Position numbers and translations under genes: made by a program. Positions 18,838 to 28,137 of a stretch of DNA of 64,000 nt are shown in pieces. Position 1 is the first letter of the stretch; the number at the start of each line of letters is the position of its first letter. Below the pieces are notes generated by a model. The model was not told the origin of the DNA. It did no database searches and saw only the letters and a list, made by a program, of their open reading frames with translations. Source of the stretch: an uncultured Poribacteria bacterium (GTDB taxonomy: Bacteria > Poribacteria > WGA-4E > PCPOR2b); the NCBI GenBank assembly GCA_958296125.1, contig OY282444.1, positions 1,178,001 to 1,242,000 of the forward strand, written 5' to 3'.

Positions 18838-19899
18838 TTAATAACCTTCCCGGCTGAACCGCTTGTCAGCTTGTGCTGCCTCATACATGCTAAAACCCAA
18901 AACAAGGAGGAGAACAGTCGCTTGCGTGACCCACGTCAATTTTGAGGGGACCTGGGCAATTATCTGCATCTCCTCGGATCCGGCTTGCAGCATACCAAAG
19001 AGCAACGCCGAAAAGATAACGCCAATCGGATGGAGCCGTCCGAGCAGGGCAACAGCGATAGCGGTATAGCCGTATCCGGGCGCATTTTGATAGAGTCTAT
19101 GGGGACTCAACCCCATCAGTTCAACTGTGCCGGCCAACCCTGCTAGCCCCCCGCTGATTAACATGGCGATGATGATATTTCGAGAAACATCGATTCCTGC
19201 AACTCTTGCGGCGACTTGGTTTTGTCCGACCGCACGTATCTGATAGCCAAGGACGGTGCGAAACAGTATCCAGTGTAAGAGTGCCGCAAGGATAAGCGCA
19301 AGGATAATCCCCAAGTGGAATCGATTGTGCGGAATCCACTCTTTCGGGAGTAAACGGGGTAGGATAGCGTTTGCTGCAATTCTTTCGCTCTGTTGATATG
19401 CCCTTGTTACTTCTTGCAGTGGTCCCCCATCTATAGAGTAACGGACTAACTCAAGTGCGATGAAGTTGAGCATGATTGTGCTGATCACCTCTTGCACCCC
19501 GCGATAGGCTTTGAGCAGTCCGGCGATTATTCCCCAAAATCCTCCAGCGGCGAAGCCAACCCCAAGCATTAGAGGGATAAATAGAAATAGCGGCAGGTTG
19601 GTAATTGATGTGCCGATCCAGGTGATGGCCAACGTGCCGATGAGGTATTGTCCTTCGGCACCGATGTTCCAAACACCGCACCGAAACGCGAATGCAACAG
19701 CTAATCCTGTCAGCAGTAGCGGGCAGGTTTTTACAAACGTCTCCGTTACCTCCCTTGTTCCTCCCAACGCGCCTTGATACATAGCGACAAACGCCTTTAT
19801 CGGTTGGTAGCCGCACACCAGCATAATTAATGCGTTGATGAGAAGAGCTAAAAGGGTGATGAGGATTGGAAAAAAGATCTGGGTTGATTTGATACGCAT
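18838..19899 (-). CDS. BmpD/YufP-type ABC transporter permease
   Basis: 353 residues with about eight to ten hydrophobic segments. GGTREVTETFVKTCPLLLTGLAVAFAFRCGVWNIGAEGQ is characteristic of inner-membrane permeases that import nucleosides or simple sugars (RbsC/BmpD family). AVGQNQVAARVAGIDVSRN is the cytoplasmic loop that contacts the ATPase. Such systems normally have two permeases, a double-ATPase subunit and a BMP-type lipoprotein encoded together. None of the partners is adjacent here: the flanking genes are a peptidase and an oxidoreductase. The ribosome site is weak. Substrate is unknown. Confidence 0.9.
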   Translation of the reverse strand: MRIKSTQIFFPILITLLALLINALIMLVCGYQPIKAFVAMYQGALGGTREVTETFVKTCPLLLTGLAVAFAFRCGVWNIGAEGQYLIGTLAITWIGTSITNLPLFLFIPLMLGVGFAAGGFWGIIAGLLKAYRGVQEVISTIMLNFIALELVRYSIDGGPLQEVTRAYQQSERIAANAILPRLLPKEWIPHNRFHLGIILALILAALLHWILFRTVLGYQIRAVGQNQVAARVAGIDVSRNIIIAMLISGGLAGLAGTVELMGLSPHRLYQNAPGYGYTAIAVALLGRLHPIGVIFSALLFGMLQAGSEEMQIIAQVPSKLTWVTQATVLLLVLGFSMYEAAQADKRFSREGY

Positions 19900-20039
19900 T
19901 AAGATCCGGGCGATGACGGGGCGACATAGGGAAGAAAATTAGGAAGGGGCAGCGGAAAAAGGAAGAAAGATAAACTTCCAATCGTTCCTTCTTCCAAATC
20001 TGGAAAGACGTTCTGCAAAAGTTAAAATGCGGTTGGATT

Positions 20040-21086
20040 TCACTCAACACCCCACGTATCGCCCGCATTAAGCAATGCTTCCAGATCGCCTTCTCCCATC
20101 TGCTCTTTAGCGGCGTTAATCTGTTCTGTCATCATACCTTCGTAGCAAGGGTTTTCAACACTGCGGAAGATGCCAATCGGATGGGGCAGGCCTGGAGCTT
20201 CAGTCATACGGCTGAGGAAGTACGCCAATGTCCGATCTTCGGCAAACTGATCGTGGGTAATCAGAGCGTCGGGGGTGTGCGCGCCATCGGTCAAGGAAAC
20301 GACCTCCGGTTTAAATCCGTTTAAGCAGATCCCCTTGTCAGCGTCTTTCCCAAAGACTAGCGGCTCATCATGCTCTAAAAATACCGTATTATCAGCTTTC
20401 GTTTCCTTCTCAGTGTAAGTAAAGAATGCGCCATCATTGTATACATTACAGTTCTGGTAGATTTCGACAAACGAAGTGCCTTTATGCTCGAACGCTGCCT
20501 TGATAACCCCCCGCAGATGCGCTGGGTCTCTGTCGAGAGAACGGGCAACAAAGGTCGCTCCAGAGGCAAGTGCCAGGCTAATCGGATTGAAGGGATTATC
20601 GATTGACCCCATCGGTGTTGAGTAGGTTTTTTTGCCTTGCTCGGAAGTCGGGGAATATTGTCCTTTCGTCAGTCCATAGATACGGTTGTTGAACAGCAGC
20701 ATATTGATGTCAAAATTACGGCGCATCAAGTGGATAAAGTGGTTGCCCCCAATTGACAGGGCATCGCCATCGCCGGTGATCACCCAAACAGAAAGGTCGG
20801 GGTTAGCAGCTTTGACGCCCGAAGCAATGGTTGGTGCACGGCCATGAATGGTATGAAAGCCGTAAGTATTCATATAATACGGGAACCGACTTGAGCAACC
20901 AATCCCGGAGATAAAGACGAAGTCCTCCTTTGGGATGCCGAGGTCTGGCAAAATTCGCTGGGTCTGGGCAAGGATGGAGTAATCCCCGCACCCTGGGCAC
21001 CAACGGACATCTTGATCAGCGGTAAAATCTTGCTTAGTCAACGTCTGGACAGCAAGCGGTATTGAACTGGAGGTCCTGTTTTTCAT
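20040..21086 (-). CDS. 2-oxoacid:ferredoxin oxidoreductase, beta subunit
   Basis: 348 residues. WCPGCGDYSIL near the N-terminus and ITGDGDALSIGGNHFIHLMRRN form the TPP/Mg binding region of the catalytic beta subunit, and GIGCSSRFPYYMNTYGFHTIHGRAP is the family signature. It oxidatively decarboxylates a 2-oxoacid (2-oxoglutarate-type most likely, by KorB resemblance) to an acyl-CoA with reduction of ferredoxin. Its ATG overlaps the stop codon of the alpha subunit by four bases (ATGA), indicating translational coupling. Confidence 0.93.
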   Translation of the reverse strand: MKNRTSSSIPLAVQTLTKQDFTADQDVRWCPGCGDYSILAQTQRILPDLGIPKEDFVFISGIGCSSRFPYYMNTYGFHTIHGRAPTIASGVKAANPDLSVWVITGDGDALSIGGNHFIHLMRRNFDINMLLFNNRIYGLTKGQYSPTSEQGKKTYSTPMGSIDNPFNPISLALASGATFVARSLDRDPAHLRGVIKAAFEHKGTSFVEIYQNCNVYNDGAFFTYTEKETKADNTVFLEHDEPLVFGKDADKGICLNGFKPEVVSLTDGAHTPDALITHDQFAEDRTLAYFLSRMTEAPGLPHPIGIFRSVENPCYEGMMTEQINAAKEQMGEGDLEALLNAGDTWGVE

Positions 21087-22921
21087 ACGTCACCTCTTAG
21101 CAACTCATTGATTTTAGATTCAACTTCAAATATGTGAAACGGTTGTCCTTGGATTTTATTGAGACCGATGGCATCTATCAAATACTCTGCGCGGATGAGT
21201 TGGCGCAACTGCCCTAGGTTCAACTCAGGGATGAGCACCCTTTTGAATCCTTTCATAACCTCGCCGAGATCTTTGGGAAGGGGGTTGAGATAGCGCAGGT
21301 GTACATGCGAGACCGATTCACCTTCCGCTTGTTTATGTTCAACCGCTGTTCTGACCGCCCCGTAGGTTCCGCCCCAGCTTAACACAAGGAGCTCAGCCCT
21401 TGATTCACCAAAAATTTCTGTGGGTGGGATATCCTCCACGATGCGAGCAACCTTTTCCGCTCTAAGATGAACCATCTGCTCATGGTTGTCCGGGTCATAA
21501 CTGACATTTCCTGAGATGTCCGCTTTTTCCAAACCGCCAATCCGATGTTCCAGCCCGGGGGTGCCCGGGATTGCCCACGGCCGTGCTAGCGTTACTTCCT
21601 CCCGCAGATAGGGTTCAAATCCATCGGTGTCGGTCGGAAAATCCACATCAATCGCTGGCAGATCTGAAACCTTCGGAATGAGCCAAGGTTCAGCACCGAA
21701 GGCAACATAAAGATCGGACATGAAAATCACTGGTGTCATATATTTGATCGCAATTCGACACGCTTCATAGACGGTTTCAAAACAATCGGAGGGACGCGAG
21801 GTGGCAATGATAGGGAGGGGTGACTCGCCGTTTCGACCGTAAAACATCTGTAGGAGATCTGCCTGTTCGGTTTTTGTCGGCATGCCTGTTGAGGGTCCGG
21901 CTCTCTGAATATTGCAGACAACTAGTGGCAGCTCTGCAATCATCGCGAGGTTGATTGCTTCCGCTTTGAGAGCAATGCCGGGCCCGCTACTTCCAGTGAC
22001 ACCTAACGCGCCACTAAATGCTGCGCCAATTGCAACGCCCACCGCTGCGATTTCGTCTTCCATCTGCATGGTTTTGACCCCGAAATTCCTGTATCTTGCC
22101 AATTCGTGGAGAATGGTGCTCGCGGGCGTAATCGGGTAACTGCCGTAAACCAGCTGTAATCCGGCCTTTTGAGAAGCGGCAACCAATCCCAACGCCGTCG
22201 CCATATTTCCTTCGATATTACGATATTTCCCCGGTGCAAACTTGGCTGGCTTGATTTCATAAGAGGTCGCAAACTGTTCTGTGGCTTCGCAATAAATATT
22301 ACCAGCCTTTAAGGCGAGGGTGTTGGCTTCGATGTATTGAGGTTTTGTCGCAAACTTTTCTTTCAACCATTGAAACGCATAGTCCATTGGGCGGTTATAC
22401 ATCCAACACACCATCCCAAGCGCGTAAAAGTTTTTGCACCGATCGATCTCGCGTTGAGTGAGATCCGTGTCTTTCAACGCTTCTCTCGTGAGGCGGGTCA
22501 GTTCGACCGGGATCACCTGAAACCGTGTCAATGAATCATCTTCGAGGGGGTTACTATTATATCCAGCCAATCTGAGGTTGCGTTGAGCAAAATTATCTAT
22601 GTCAACGATAAGAACCCCGTTCGGTTTGAGTTTATCAATGTTGACCTTTAATGCTGCTGGATTCATCGCGACGAGAACATCACAGATATCACCGGGCGTA
22701 TGAATCGTCAAGCTGGAAAAACGGAGTTGGAACCCTGAGATCCCAGCCAACGAGCCCGCGGGGGCCCGAATCTCCGCAGGGTAATCTGGTAACGTCGCAA
22801 CATCATTCCCTGCGATTGCGGAAGCCTCGGTCATTTGCGTTCCAATTATCTGCGAGCCACCGCCAGAATCGCTCGCAAACATAATTGTCGCCTCCTCTAT
22901 CAGTTGTTTCTGTTTTTTCAT
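21083..22921 (-). CDS. 2-oxoacid:ferredoxin oxidoreductase, fused gamma-alpha subunit
   Basis: 612 residues from ATG 22921, preceded by AGAAGG. A second strong ribosome site (GGAGG) precedes an internal ATG at MFASDSGG, but starting there would remove the first strand of the gamma domain. The gamma domain (FASDSGGGSQIIGTQ, DYPAEIRAPAGSLAGISGF) is followed by the pyrimidine-binding alpha domain (GNMATALGLVAASQKAGLQ, MQMEDEIAAVGVAIGAAFSG) and the C-terminal domain. This fused order is common in KorA-type enzymes. It lies in an operon after two CBS-domain genes and overlaps the beta gene. Confidence 0.93.
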   Translation of the reverse strand: MKKQKQLIEEATIMFASDSGGGSQIIGTQMTEASAIAGNDVATLPDYPAEIRAPAGSLAGISGFQLRFSSLTIHTPGDICDVLVAMNPAALKVNIDKLKPNGVLIVDIDNFAQRNLRLAGYNSNPLEDDSLTRFQVIPVELTRLTREALKDTDLTQREIDRCKNFYALGMVCWMYNRPMDYAFQWLKEKFATKPQYIEANTLALKAGNIYCEATEQFATSYEIKPAKFAPGKYRNIEGNMATALGLVAASQKAGLQLVYGSYPITPASTILHELARYRNFGVKTMQMEDEIAAVGVAIGAAFSGALGVTGSSGPGIALKAEAINLAMIAELPLVVCNIQRAGPSTGMPTKTEQADLLQMFYGRNGESPLPIIATSRPSDCFETVYEACRIAIKYMTPVIFMSDLYVAFGAEPWLIPKVSDLPAIDVDFPTDTDGFEPYLREEVTLARPWAIPGTPGLEHRIGGLEKADISGNVSYDPDNHEQMVHLRAEKVARIVEDIPPTEIFGESRAELLVLSWGGTYGAVRTAVEHKQAEGESVSHVHLRYLNPLPKDLGEVMKGFKRVLIPELNLGQLRQLIRAEYLIDAIGLNKIQGQPFHIFEVESKINELLRGDV

Positions 22922-22968
22922 CCATTTATCCTTCTTTCTATTTAAACCTGTCCTCCTAAAAGCAGGAC

Positions 22969-23511
22969 TCACGCTCCTTCACGGGCTTTCATCGCGTCAT
23001 TGGTCGGTTTCGGCGGCAGGGTTAACACTTCCTGCGGAAAATGTTCGACAAGATAAGAGATAATGTGGCGAATTGACACGATTCCAACCGGCTGGTTTTG
23101 TTCATTTACGATGGGTATATGGCGGTAACCGCCTTTCGCCATATACAGTATCGCCGTATCCAGGGAATCCCTTACATGGGCGGTCTGCGGGTCGGCTTTC
23201 ATAAATTGATCGATAGGAATTTGTGTCAAATCGCCTATCGGCTTGTTCAGAATTTTCAGCAGCACATCTCGCTCACCGAAAATCCCTTTGAGCACTCCAT
23301 CGGATACAATGAGGATAGCACCGACCTTATTGTCGAGCATTCGATCGATTGCTTCTTGTGTACTCACCCCTTCGTCAACCGTGACAGGGGGATACATTAA
23401 AGAGTGAAGCGGGACATGAATTTCGTGAGGACTCAAGGTTTTTGATGGCTCATCGGGGGTTTTCTCATCCATGATAGCCAATTCTTCTTCAACGATATCT
23501 TGGTAAAGCAC
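22969..23511 (-). CDS. CBS-domain pair protein
   Basis: 180 residues. GTG start at 23511 with AAGGAGG eight bases upstream; that ribosome site lies in the last codons of the preceding gene. After a flexible N-terminus, a CBS pair spans about residues 36-165 (STQEAIDRMLDNKVGAILIVSDGVLKGIFGERD and YMAKGGYRHIPIVNEQNQPVGIVSIRHI). Such pairs bind adenine nucleotides or related ligands and regulate partner proteins. No catalytic domain is attached. Its place directly before the oxidoreductase genes suggests energy-state control of that enzyme, an inference from gene order. Confidence 0.88.
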   Translation of the reverse strand: MLYQDIVEEELAIMDEKTPDEPSKTLSPHEIHVPLHSLMYPPVTVDEGVSTQEAIDRMLDNKVGAILIVSDGVLKGIFGERDVLLKILNKPIGDLTQIPIDQFMKADPQTAHVRDSLDTAILYMAKGGYRHIPIVNEQNQPVGIVSIRHIISYLVEHFPQEVLTLPPKPTNDAMKAREGA

Positions 23512-23514
23512 GGT

Positions 23515-23955
23515 TCATCCCTCCTTATCTTCCTCCAAAAACGCAGCGACATAATTCGCAATATCCTTACTTGAGACAACACTAGCGGGATATACACCTT
23601 CATCCTCATCAGATTCTCCAACGAGCAGGGGGATATGACGAAAGTGACCTAGGTGCATGAGGTTCAAGGCAAATGCTATCGAATCAGTGAGGCGCAACGA
23701 TTCCGGCGATGGAGTCATGATATCATCTACTTGAATCTTGTCAGGGTTTGCCCGCACCTCGGTGATGTGAACAAGTAAATCCCGTTCCGTGATGATGCCA
23801 GCGAGCTGCTCCTGTGCATCAACGACTAGCACACACCCAAATCGCCCTTCCTGCATCAAATCGATAACCTCTGAAATAGGTGTGCCCGTCTCTACAGTAC
23901 AAGGTTGATTGAGGTTCAGTATGCTAATCGGTAAAGATAGGGTTTGCGCGTCCAT
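23515..23955 (-). CDS. CBS-domain pair protein
   Basis: 146 residues, ATG start with AAAGGAG upstream. Two CBS motifs are visible: ISEVIDLMQEGRFGCVLVVDAQEQLAGIITERDLL and ALNLMHLGHFRHIPLLV...ASVVSSKDI. It is the first gene of the operon with the second CBS protein (3-base gap) and the 2-oxoacid oxidoreductase subunits. The two CBS proteins share organisation but differ in N- and C-terminal extensions, so they may be diverged duplicates forming a heteromeric sensor. Confidence 0.88.
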   Translation of the reverse strand: MDAQTLSLPISILNLNQPCTVETGTPISEVIDLMQEGRFGCVLVVDAQEQLAGIITERDLLVHITEVRANPDKIQVDDIMTPSPESLRLTDSIAFALNLMHLGHFRHIPLLVGESDEDEGVYPASVVSSKDIANYVAAFLEEDKEG

Positions 23956-24504
23956 GGGGGTCTCCTTTCAATCAACGTCTGAATCAATCATATTTCTTTT
24001 GCAAAACTGGTTAAATGGGTCAGCGACGATAGTGTGAAAATGGTAGCACATACCCTCGGCATTTTGCAAGTTGAAATGGAGCAAAATCATTCGAGAGTTC
24101 ATGGATTCATTGGGTCATGACGAGACACCCTGAAAACGATCGGACGAGGAAGCGGGTGTGTGAGGGAGTGAGTGTTTTGACTCGGTCTCACCCCTCCTCA
24201 GTCCCACGCTCCCACTTTTTCCCGTTATCCCGTTTTCCGGGCTTCACGTTTCACTCTCGGTCTCAACAGTTGCAAACTGGCACCATTGGTTTATGGTTCA
24301 CACGATAACAATTATATCACCATGTTAATCAGCTGTCCATAAGAAAAAGGATTAGGGGGCTATAATGACCCCCCTCTATCCCCCGCAAGCGGGTAGGATG
24401 ACCCCCCTAATCCCCCCGCAAGCAGGGGGAAGGGGCCTACTTGGATCGGGTTGGGATATAGGGGAATTGCATCTGTTAGGAGAATTAAGTTCTTCAACTT
24501 GGCT
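23956..24504. other. Intergenic region between divergent operons
   Basis: About 550 bases with no supported gene. It includes a CACGTTTCAC unit (about 24245) related to short repeats elsewhere in the window, and a third copy of the GC-rich repeat (listed separately). A 63-codon plus-strand frame at 24117 has no ribosome site or motif. Confidence 0.6.
24353..24445. repeat. GC-rich intergenic repeat, third copy
   Basis: Contains CCCCGCAAGCGGG and CCCCCCTAATCCCCCCGCAA units ending in GGGGCCTACTTGG. It is in the same orientation as the block at 16252-16560 but shorter. It lies in the divergent intergenic region before the TPP-enzyme gene. Confidence 0.7.
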
Positions 24505-24533
24505 TTGACAACTGATATGATATATGATAAAGT
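24505..24533 (+). promoter_or_regulatory. Candidate sigma-70-type promoter for the TPP enzyme
   Basis: TTGACA (24505-24510) and TAAAGT (24528-24533) are separated by 17 bases. They lie about 97 bases upstream of the ATG at 24630, which itself has AGGAGA before it. Confidence 0.45.
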
Positions 24534-24629
24534 GTCTAAAATAACTCGCTCACAATTATACTGCCGTCCATGCATCGCAGATAGTAAATCCATATAGTTT
24601 TGACTGGAATCATAGGAGATTAAAACATA

Positions 24630-26189
24630 ATGATCAAGATGACCGGAGGCCAAGCCCTAGCAAAATCGCTGTATCGAGAAGGGGTACGGGTCGTGTTCGG
24701 ATTGCCCGGGGCCGGGCAGTATGAAGCAATCGATGGAATTTACGAAGAACCCAAGATTCGCTACTTCACCACCCGTCATGAGCAGGCAACCACCCACATG
24801 GCGGACGGATATGCCCGCGTCAGTGGAAACATCGCAACGGCGTTAGTAATTCCGGGGGCGGGTGTGTTTAATGCTTCCACCGGCACCGCCACCGCTCATG
24901 CTGTGTCTTCACCAATACTGGTGGTGACCGGCAGGCATGACCAAAACACCAGCGATAAGCTGGATTCGGTCCGACAGATCACCAAGTGGGCAGCGCGAGC
25001 GGCCAACCCCGCTGATGTTCCGGGGGTTGTCCATGAAGCATTCCGCCAATTGAAAACGGGCCGCCCTCGTCCCGTCTATGTTGAGGTTCCACATGAGGTG
25101 CTAGCAGCGGCGGAGGAGGTTAAATTGCTTGAACCGGAGTCGCACGACCCGCTCGCCGGTGATCCAGAGCGCATTTCACAGGCAGCCCATCTCCTCGCAG
25201 AGGCACAACGTCCCGTTATTTGGGCTGGGACCGGTGTTCATCGTTCGGGAGCTTCACAGGCACTCCAAGCACTGGCAGAGCACCTTCAGGCACCAGTGGT
25301 GACAGGTCGGGAAGGCAAAGGGGCAATATCAGACCATCACCCGCTTTCTCTCGGTATGGCGGAGCTCCGCTTTGATCCCCTCCGAAAATGGCTCGCGCAA
25401 CGAGATGTCATTCTCGCTGTGGGAACGACATCTCGCTTTGGTGAGGGTAACGGTAAACAGCAGATTATCCGTATTGATATAGATGACGTGGACATAGAGC
25501 GTAGAACCCATAACTACGTCGGTATTTTGGGGGATGCGCGATGTTGTTTGGAAGATATTTATCGTATCGTCTCAACCTTGACATCTGACCGTCTAAGCTG
25601 TGCAGCAGAGGTACACGCTATCAATGCCGCACGGTTTGATCCAAAGATTCAACTCCAACCTCAATGGGGATTTATGCAGGCAATTCGTGCGGCAATTCCT
25701 GACGATGGCATTTTCGTTCAAGGCATGAATCAGATTGGGTACTACAGCCGTAACTACTATCCGGTGTATGAACCGAGGAGTTACCTCATTTCGGCGGGCA
25801 ACCTCGGCGTAGCTTTTCCCGTCGCGCTTGGCGCGAAAATAGCGAAGCCGGATAAGGCGGTGGTAGTCGTCTCCGGCGATGGTGGCTTTCTCTACAACTC
25901 TCAGGAGTTAGCGACCGCCGTTCAGTACGGGATCAATGTAGTGGTGATTGTGTTCAACGACAACGCTTACGGAAACGTTCTCCGCGCCCAAATCGAACAG
26001 TTTGACGGGCATGTGTTGGGAACACAACTATATAATCCGGACTTTGTCAAGTTGGCTGAAGCGTATGGTGTGGAGGGGGTCAGAGCGCACGATGCCGGAC
26101 AGTTGGAATCAGCGTTACGTGATGCGCTGGCAGCTGATGCACCGGCAGTCATTGAGGTGCCCGTCGGTAGGATGGATCGGCAGTTTTAG
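24630..26189 (+). CDS. Thiamine pyrophosphate-dependent enzyme, acetolactate synthase-like
   Basis: 519 residues with the three-domain layout of acetohydroxyacid synthase/benzoylformate decarboxylase enzymes. The catalytic glutamate is in TRHEQATTHMADGYAR (E51). The C-terminal TPP/Mg motif begins at SGDGGF (G416-G418) and ends at NDNAYGNV. It is shorter than biosynthetic IlvB (usually about 560-600), and no small regulatory subunit is adjacent. A catabolic or unassigned 2-oxoacid decarboxylase/carboligase role is therefore as likely as branched-chain amino-acid synthesis. A good promoter candidate lies upstream. Confidence 0.88.
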   Translation: MIKMTGGQALAKSLYREGVRVVFGLPGAGQYEAIDGIYEEPKIRYFTTRHEQATTHMADGYARVSGNIATALVIPGAGVFNASTGTATAHAVSSPILVVTGRHDQNTSDKLDSVRQITKWAARAANPADVPGVVHEAFRQLKTGRPRPVYVEVPHEVLAAAEEVKLLEPESHDPLAGDPERISQAAHLLAEAQRPVIWAGTGVHRSGASQALQALAEHLQAPVVTGREGKGAISDHHPLSLGMAELRFDPLRKWLAQRDVILAVGTTSRFGEGNGKQQIIRIDIDDVDIERRTHNYVGILGDARCCLEDIYRIVSTLTSDRLSCAAEVHAINAARFDPKIQLQPQWGFMQAIRAAIPDDGIFVQGMNQIGYYSRNYYPVYEPRSYLISAGNLGVAFPVALGAKIAKPDKAVVVVSGDGGFLYNSQELATAVQYGINVVVIVFNDNAYGNVLRAQIEQFDGHVLGTQLYNPDFVKLAEAYGVEGVRAHDAGQLESALRDALAADAPAVIEVPVGRMDRQF

Positions 26190-26401
26190 GCGGTGTTGAC
26201 GCACTCAGATGTTGAGCGTTAAGTCAGGTGCGAATGGTAGTTTTTCGTTTTTTTCGCTGGTTTCATTCGCAAAGATGCTTTATAATACAATCGACAGCGT
26301 TGAGGCACATCCAGAAAAATAGTTTCCCCGACACCCGATGTGGCGGGACGGGTGGAAACTTTAACTCGCTGGAAAAGCCTTGCAAAAAAGGAGGATTTGC
26401 T

Positions 26402-26833
26402 ATGAGCACTTTACTTCATGTGGGAATACGCGCTTCCAACCTTGACCGCTCAATCCGCTTCTGGCGGGATGGTCTGGGACTAAAGGTCGCCAAGCAGCGC
26501 GGAAACCGCTATGACCTTACAGACGGCTATCATAACTTCGCTGTATTCCAACACCAGGGCGAGGAACGTCCGTCCCATTTAGGTGGAATGCTCGATTACC
26601 TGCACATCGGTGTCGGCGTGCCTGATGTTGCTGAGGCGGCGAAACGTCTACGGGAGATGGGATACGAAATCTTCTCCGATGGTCTGAGCGGCAAAGAGCC
26701 GTTGGACCCTGATAATCTCCAAGAGCTCGCGTTTAAGGTGGAGGACCCAGACGGGATTACCGTTGATGTCAATGGAACTGACACAAATTGGCCAGGCACG
26801 ACGCTGCATCCGAGCGTGAAGCGTGAAACGTGA
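26402..26833 (+). CDS. Glyoxalase/VOC-superfamily protein
   Basis: 143 residues from ATG 26402, which has AAAGGAGG directly upstream; the frame is open further 5' but that part has no ribosome site. LLHVGIRASNLDRSIRFWRDGLGLKV and FKVEDPDGITVDVNG are the paired beta-alpha-beta-beta-beta motifs of lactoylglutathione-lyase-like proteins, with candidate metal ligands H6 and a glutamate in the first half. It may be glyoxalase I or a dioxygenase-like enzyme. The last codons run through a GTGAAGCGTGAAACGTGAAA repeat that also occurs elsewhere in the window. Confidence 0.85.
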   Translation: MSTLLHVGIRASNLDRSIRFWRDGLGLKVAKQRGNRYDLTDGYHNFAVFQHQGEERPSHLGGMLDYLHIGVGVPDVAEAAKRLREMGYEIFSDGLSGKEPLDPDNLQELAFKVEDPDGITVDVNGTDTNWPGTTLHPSVKRET

Positions 26834-26967
26834 AAACAATTGGTTCATGGGGTCATCAATGAACTTATGAACCCATGTTTTGAACTCTTGAACAGTGTGG
26901 CAACGACAGCCTCACCAACTCTCCCCAAAAGTTGAGGGTGAAAGTTATCCCAAATAGGATATGAAAA

Positions 26968-27903
26968 ATGACTGATTATCGCTTCAAGCTCGGTATGTAC
27001 CTTCCTGAATTGCGTCTGCCCTTTGATGAGGCGTTGGCAAAAGCAAAGGATATTGGCGCAGAGTATGTTTGGTTTAATAGTCTACCTGATGAACCGCCAA
27101 TCGCTGAGATGAGCGATGCCGAGATAGACCGTATAGGAGAGCGCGTTGCTCGGCACGGTCTCGAGATTTTCCTCATCGGTGCAAGTAACCCCTTCAAGCA
27201 GATTCATCTGACCGATTTGGATCTGGACACGATGGAGGGGCACCCGGCATTTCGCAAGGATTTTGATAACTTCAAGCACTCCCTACAGGTCGCGGGCCGT
27301 TTGGGGATAGGCACAGTGAATATCTTTACATTTGCCTGGCCTGGTGAGTACAGCGCAGGTAAGCCTACCTGGCCGATGCGCTGGCGGACGCGGGGTGGCG
27401 TTATTGCTGATATTGACATGGAGAAGCTAGTAAAAGCATTATCGATGGTCGCAGCGGAGGCAGAGCAATGCGATATCGATGTCGCCCTCAGCATGATGCC
27501 TTGGAATTACACCAATACCACCAACAATTTCCGTCGTGTCGCCGACATTGTTGGTTCCAAGCGAATTAAAGTCATGTGGGGGCCCGCAGATAACATGAAC
27601 TGTGGCGAATCGGATACAGCAACCGCTGGCTTCGGCAATGTGCGTCCCTACTTGCATGGACTCCACTTAAAAGACTTGCGGGTAATCAATGGACTGCATC
27701 TCAATTTCGAGTATTGTCCCCTCGGTGAAGGCGACGTTGATTATCTGACGGTGCTACGCAACCTGCGTGATCACCGCTGTGATGCAGTGTTGTCGGTCGC
27801 AACACATTTCAAGCCGCCCAGCGAGTCCGCTGAAGAAGCGATGTGCATTAATTACGCCAATCTCAAGGCACTCATCCACAAGGTTGAAGCTGAAGCGGCG
27901 TAA
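26968..27903 (+). CDS. Sugar phosphate isomerase/epimerase-like TIM-barrel protein
   Basis: 311 residues. LPFDEALAKAKDIGAEYVWF at the start, LGIGTVNIFTF in the middle and LHGLHLKDLRV...LGEGDVDY near the end follow the xylose isomerase-like TIM-barrel pattern, in which a metal is bound by acidic and histidine residues (the LHLKD and GEGD segments). The substrate cannot be told. It follows the VOC gene after 134 bases on the same strand. Related proteins are abundant in sugar-degrading marine bacteria, fitting the other sugar-acid genes of this window. Confidence 0.82.
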   Translation: MTDYRFKLGMYLPELRLPFDEALAKAKDIGAEYVWFNSLPDEPPIAEMSDAEIDRIGERVARHGLEIFLIGASNPFKQIHLTDLDLDTMEGHPAFRKDFDNFKHSLQVAGRLGIGTVNIFTFAWPGEYSAGKPTWPMRWRTRGGVIADIDMEKLVKALSMVAAEAEQCDIDVALSMMPWNYTNTTNNFRRVADIVGSKRIKVMWGPADNMNCGESDTATAGFGNVRPYLHGLHLKDLRVINGLHLNFEYCPLGEGDVDYLTVLRNLRDHRCDAVLSVATHFKPPSESAEEAMCINYANLKALIHKVEAEAA

Positions 27904-28137
27904 CCCCATAGGACAAATCTATCCGAAGGGTATTTGATCGGATGAAAGCTTATTACTTCCTCGGACAGGTTGGACAGATGCGGCTGGATAACATGGTGGA
28001 TCCGAAATTGACTAGGGTCGCCAAGTGCCCGCGGAAATACCTATCGTGAGCGAGGGAAGAGCGGAAATGCCAACATTGATAAATCTCGTTGGATCAAAAC
28101 GGATAGCGTTGGCACAGGAATCAGGAGACTATTGAAT

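Noticed and set aside
24117-24308. 63-codon frame in the gap before the TPP enzyme
   Set aside because: No ribosome site, no motif, and located in repeat-rich intergenic DNA.
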